Shown in pieces: positions 5,820 through 6,865 of a stretch of DNA of 6,865 bases. Each line of letters starts with the position of its first letter. Within the stretch, counting starts at the first letter, position 1. Under the pieces are notes generated by a model, which saw only the letters and a program-made list of their open reading frames with translations, was not told the origin of the DNA and did not search any database. Source of the DNA: Muribaculaceae bacterium (GTDB taxonomy: Bacteria > Bacteroidota > Bacteroidia > Bacteroidales > Muribaculaceae). The stretch spans positions 1 to 6,865 of the forward strand of contig JAIDTS010000090.1 of assembly GCA_029060585.1 (NCBI GenBank), written 5' to 3'. The translations under genes were made by a program, and so were the position numbers.

Positions 5820-6865
5820 ATGAAAAAATCTTTACTTCTGTTAGGTGCCGCATGCATCGCCCTCAGCAGCTCGGCATTCACCAACAAGGCGCATCAGCGC
5901 TATGTATCTCCCAAGTTCTCATTCGAACGCTTCTTTACAAATAAAGATAGCAACGTAAAAACCTTCGGTCACGAAGACGCCATGAGAAAGGCTCCGGCAA
6001 AAGTCGGCTCCGCTCAGGATGTAATATACGAAGTGGAAGGCCTGAGGCAGAACATGTCCGTCACATGTAGCGGCTTTCTTGACATTGAAGGCTATACATT
6101 TGATTTCGAGGACGATGTATTTGCATCTCATGTCATATATGGAGAAACCGATGAGGTCTATATCTACAACATCCTCCCGCAGATTCCTGTCGATGCTTAT
6201 GTGAAAGGCAAAAAGGATGGTGATAAGATTGTCGTCGATCTCCCCCAGACAGTCATCTGGAACGATGAAATGAAAGAAGGCGCCAATCTTACCGTATGCG
6301 ACTATTATGAGTTTGAGGAGGATGGAGTAGCTTATTACTCATTTGCTCCGACTGAAGATGCCACGCTGACTTTTTCCATCGCTGAGGATGGAACATGGAA
6401 GGCCGAGGGCCTCGACCCGAAGCACATTATGGCGTACTCTTTCTGTACCGACGGCTATTGGACCGGATATGGTGCGTGGGATCTCTCGCTCGAACCCTTC
6501 AATGGAGTGGAGGTGACAGTGCCCGAAGACATTGAGGTGTCCGAGGATTTCTGGTCTTATGTCTGTGATTACTTAGGCTATGGCTGGAACGTAAACTTCG
6601 GCCAGGGAGGGGAGGAAGTCTACTTCCAGGGCTTGAGCGAGGTGATGCCCGAGGCGTGGGTTAAGGCTACGGTTGAATACGACGACTCCGAGGCGCACGT
6701 CTATATCGATCAGAATCAGTATGTAGGCATTTTTGACAACGCTTACATTGTGACTAAGTGTGCCAAGATCCTTGTGGACGAGGAATACGGATATGAATAC
6801 TACGAACTCCTGCCCGATGACTACAGGTTTGAACTCATCTGGGATTATGAGGAGGAGAAGATGGT
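5820..6865 (+). CDS. Secreted protein with repeated beta-rich module, 3' end missing
   Basis: The frame is open for 348 codons from the ATG at 5820 to the window edge. A signal peptide (MKKSLLLLGAACIALSSSA, cleaved near residue 19-21) directs export; there is no lipobox. The mature protein is acidic and rich in Tyr, Trp, Asp and Glu, consistent with beta-sandwich domains. Two related modules are visible. The first has DEVYIYNILPQIPVDAYVKG (111-130), and later GVAYYSFAPTEDATLTFSI (169-187). The second has EEVYFQGLSEVMPEAWVKAT (265-284), and later GYEYYELLPDDYRFELIW (324-341). The spacing between copies is about 155 residues. From memory, the pattern VYxxGLxxxxPxAWVKG occurs in many uncharacterised secreted Bacteroidales proteins. 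No catalytic motif is seen. It could be surface-attached if a C-terminal sorting domain lies beyond the window; that cannot be judged here. Confidence 0.82.
   Translation, partial: MKKSLLLLGAACIALSSSAFTNKAHQRYVSPKFSFERFFTNKDSNVKTFGHEDAMRKAPAKVGSAQDVIYEVEGLRQNMSVTCSGFLDIEGYTFDFEDDVFASHVIYGETDEVYIYNILPQIPVDAYVKGKKDGDKIVVDLPQTVIWNDEMKEGANLTVCDYYEFEEDGVAYYSFAPTEDATLTFSIAEDGTWKAEGLDPKHIMAYSFCTDGYWTGYGAWDLSLEPFNGVEVTVPEDIEVSEDFWSYVCDYLGYGWNVNFGQGGEEVYFQGLSEVMPEAWVKATVEYDDSEAHVYIDQNQYVGIFDNAYIVTKCAKILVDEEYGYEYYELLPDDYRFELIWDYEEEKM

Noticed and set aside
6612..6632. EEVYFQG in the secreted protein matches the TEV protease site pattern ExxYxQ(G/S)
   Set aside because: It lies in the conserved repeat motif of the module and no such protease is relevant in a gut bacterium; coincidence.

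Overview
The window looks like chromosomal DNA of a Bacteroidales bacterium, probably a gut commensal of the Bacteroides/Muribaculaceae type. Three things point there. Promoter-like sequences match the Bacteroidetes form (TTTG, about 20 nt, TAnnTTTG). Start codons lack clear Shine-Dalgarno sequences. A short ECF sigma factor and membrane-anchored partner sit beside small secreted proteins and outer-membrane beta-barrels. The genus assignment is inference.

Left part (1-2223, minus strand): a 3'-truncated amino-acid permease of the basic amino acid/polyamine antiporter type lies 32 nt downstream of a complete membrane acyltransferase of the acyltransferase-3 family. A good Bacteroidetes-type promoter lies upstream of the acyltransferase. 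It indicates that the ATG at 2191 is the start rather than the TTG at 2218. The two minus-strand genes could be co-transcribed.

Centre (2290-5704, plus strand): transcribed divergently is a five-gene cluster. It holds an ECF-type sigma factor, a small single-pass membrane protein that is a candidate anti-sigma factor, a small secreted protein of a DUF-like type, and two paralogous outer-membrane beta-barrel proteins. Genes 2 and 3 overlap by ATGA and gene 4 follows after 15 nt. The sigma gene is set apart from gene 2 by 120 nt holding three perfect short palindromes. The second barrel gene is set apart from the first by 122 nt holding another palindrome. The simplest reading is an envelope-sensing or envelope-remodelling unit, in which the sigma factor and its inner-membrane partner control periplasmic and outer-membrane products encoded alongside. 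The ligand, regulon and role of the barrels cannot be read from the sequence.

Right part (5705-6865): a hairpin, a strong Bacteroidetes-type promoter, then a secreted acidic, tyrosine-rich protein that runs off the window. It carries two diverged copies of one module. No tRNA, rRNA, CRISPR array, insertion sequence or integrase is visible. No gene-free stretch exceeds about 125 nt.
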